From NCBI GenBank assembly GCA_028713595.1, contig JAQTNZ010000123.1, positions 1 through 7,307 on the forward strand: a DNA stretch of 7,307 nucleotides, read 5' to 3'. Below the pieces are notes generated by a model. The model ran no database searches. It was not told the DNA's origin and saw only the letters and a program-made list of their open reading frames with translations. This document shows, one piece after another, positions 6,200 to 7,307 of this stretch (position 1 is its first letter; each line of letters begins with the position of its first letter). This DNA comes from Methylovulum sp. (GTDB taxonomy: Bacteria; Pseudomonadota; Gammaproteobacteria; Methylococcales; Methylomonadaceae). A program made the position numbers and the translations under genes.

Positions 6200-7307
6200 A
6201 TGACAAAACAATATTTTGGTACCGATGGCATTAGAGGCAAAGTAGGCGAGGCGCCCATCACCGCCGACTTTCTGTTAAAACTAGGTTGGGCGGCGGGGCG
6301 GGTGTTCGCCAACGATCAGCAAGACTTTGTCCTGGTTGGTAAAGACACGCGTATTTCCGGCTACATGTTTGAATCCGCCCTAGAAGCGGGGCTGACGGCG
6401 GCGGGTGTCGGCACCCGTTTGTTAGGGCCCATGCCAACTCCTGGCATTGCCTATTTGACCCGAACCTTACGCGCCAAAGCGGGCATTGTCATCAGTGCCT
6501 CGCATAACCCTTACTATGATAATGGCGTTAAGTTTTTTTCGGTGCAAGGGACTAAGTTGCCCGATGAAACCGAGCGTGAAATTGAGCGTTACATGGACAT
6601 GCCGATGACCACCGTGGAGTCGGCGCAACTAGGCAAAGCCAAACGCCTGGAAGATGCCGCCGGACGTTATATCGAATATTGCAAGGCCAGCATCCCGACT
6701 CGGCTGGATTTTGAACAACTCAAAATCGTGGTTGATTGCGCCCACGGGGCCACTTACCATGTTGCCCCCCCTGTGTTCAGCGAAATTGGCGCGGAGGTCA
6801 TCGCTATCGGTGTCCAACCCAATGGCCTCAACATCAATGACAAATGTGGGGCAACCCATCCTGAAACCTTGGCGGCGGCGGTTTTGGCAAACCAAGCCGA
6901 CTTGGGCATTGCCCTGGATGGCGATGGCGACCGTTTGATTATGGTTGACCATCAAGGCGAAATTGTTGACGGTGACGAGCTGATTTACATTATCGCCAAA
7001 TCAAGGCAAGCCGCCGGACAAATGGCCGGCCCCGTGGTGGGCACGTTAATGACCAACCTGGGCATGGAACACGCCCTGAAAAAATTGGGCATCCCTTTGC
7101 TTCGGGCCAAAGTTGGCGACCGTTATGTCATGGAAATGCTGGCCGCCCATAATGGCATCTTGGGCGGTGAAAATTCCGGCCATATCATTTGCTTGGATAA
7201 AACCACCACAGGTGATGGCATCATTGCCGCCTTGCAAGTGCTGGCGGAAATGCAATACAGCGGCAAATCCTTACATGAGCTAAAATCGGGGATGCAAAAA
7301 TACCCGC
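6200..7307 (+). CDS. glmM: Phosphoglucosamine mutase GlmM, 5' part (3' end outside the window)
   Basis: GlmM converts glucosamine-6-phosphate to glucosamine-1-phosphate, the step before GlmU in UDP-GlcNAc synthesis for peptidoglycan and lipopolysaccharide. The frame stays open to the right edge and gives 369 residues of a family length near 445, so the C-terminal phosphate-binding domain is mostly missing. The start [21 protein letters not shown] matches the family. The phosphoserine active site is S101 in ISASHNP, the metal loop is D240-G-D-G-D-R245, and the sugar-binding motif is GGENSGH with E324. These are the E. coli residues minus one. The start has no close ribosome binding site; AAGG at 6180-6183 is 16 bases away. 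In E. coli folP precedes glmM; here ftsH does, with 94 bases between them. Confidence 0.97.
   Translation, partial: MTKQYFGTDGIRGKVGEAPITADFLLKLGWAAGRVFANDQQDFVLVGKDTRISGYMFESALEAGLTAAGVGTRLLGPMPTPGIAYLTRTLRAKAGIVISASHNPYYDNGVKFFSVQGTKLPDETEREIERYMDMPMTTVESAQLGKAKRLEDAAGRYIEYCKASIPTRLDFEQLKIVVDCAHGATYHVAPPVFSEIGAEVIAIGVQPNGLNINDKCGATHPETLAAAVLANQADLGIALDGDGDRLIMVDHQGEIVDGDELIYIIAKSRQAAGQMAGPVVGTLMTNLGMEHALKKLGIPLLRAKVGDRYVMEMLAAHNGILGGENSGHIICLDKTTTGDGIIAALQVLAEMQYSGKSLHELKSGMQKYP

Noticed and set aside
6629..6955. Overlapping ORFs on both strands inside glmM
   Set aside because: The glmM frame carries all active-site motifs through this region and remains open to the right edge, so these are shadows.

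Overview
The window looks like a chromosomal segment of a gammaproteobacterium. The order and strands greA(+), yhbY(-), rlmE(+), ftsH(+), glmM(+) match the conserved Escherichia coli neighbourhood, and GreA, YhbY, RlmE, FtsH and GlmM align with the E. coli proteins almost without gaps. Mid-range base composition, GTG starts and the protein style would suit a methanotroph-like lineage (Methylococcales), but that assignment is an impression and was not tested.

Layout: 2-418 is the 3' part of greA (transcript cleavage factor), cut by the window edge. 419-909 is mostly non-coding; it holds a 34-codon ORF with an ideal ribosome binding site. 910-1965 encodes a lipoprotein with a CsgG-like central part, TPR-like helices and a natural His/Lys tail. 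2067-3047 encodes a lipoprotein metacaspase-like protease with an intact His-Cys dyad. A long hairpin lies between these two genes, and a double hairpin closes the second one against the convergent yhbY (GTG start at 3399). rlmE (3449-4066) diverges from yhbY. ftsH (4195-6105) follows with its own extended -10 promoter and a candidate heat-shock promoter, and ends at a strong intrinsic terminator. glmM begins at 6200 and runs off the right edge. folP, which separates ftsH and glmM in E. coli, is absent here.

The housekeeping genes cover transcript rescue (GreA), ribosome maturation (YhbY, RlmE), membrane protein quality control (FtsH) and the start of cell-wall precursor synthesis (GlmM). The accessory part is the lipoprotein plus metacaspase pair placed between greA and yhbY. 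It could be a cell-envelope protease module in which one lipid-anchored protein is the scaffold, sensor or substrate of the other. The pairing, the His/Lys tail and the intercistronic hairpin are the most unusual things in the window; the function is unknown.
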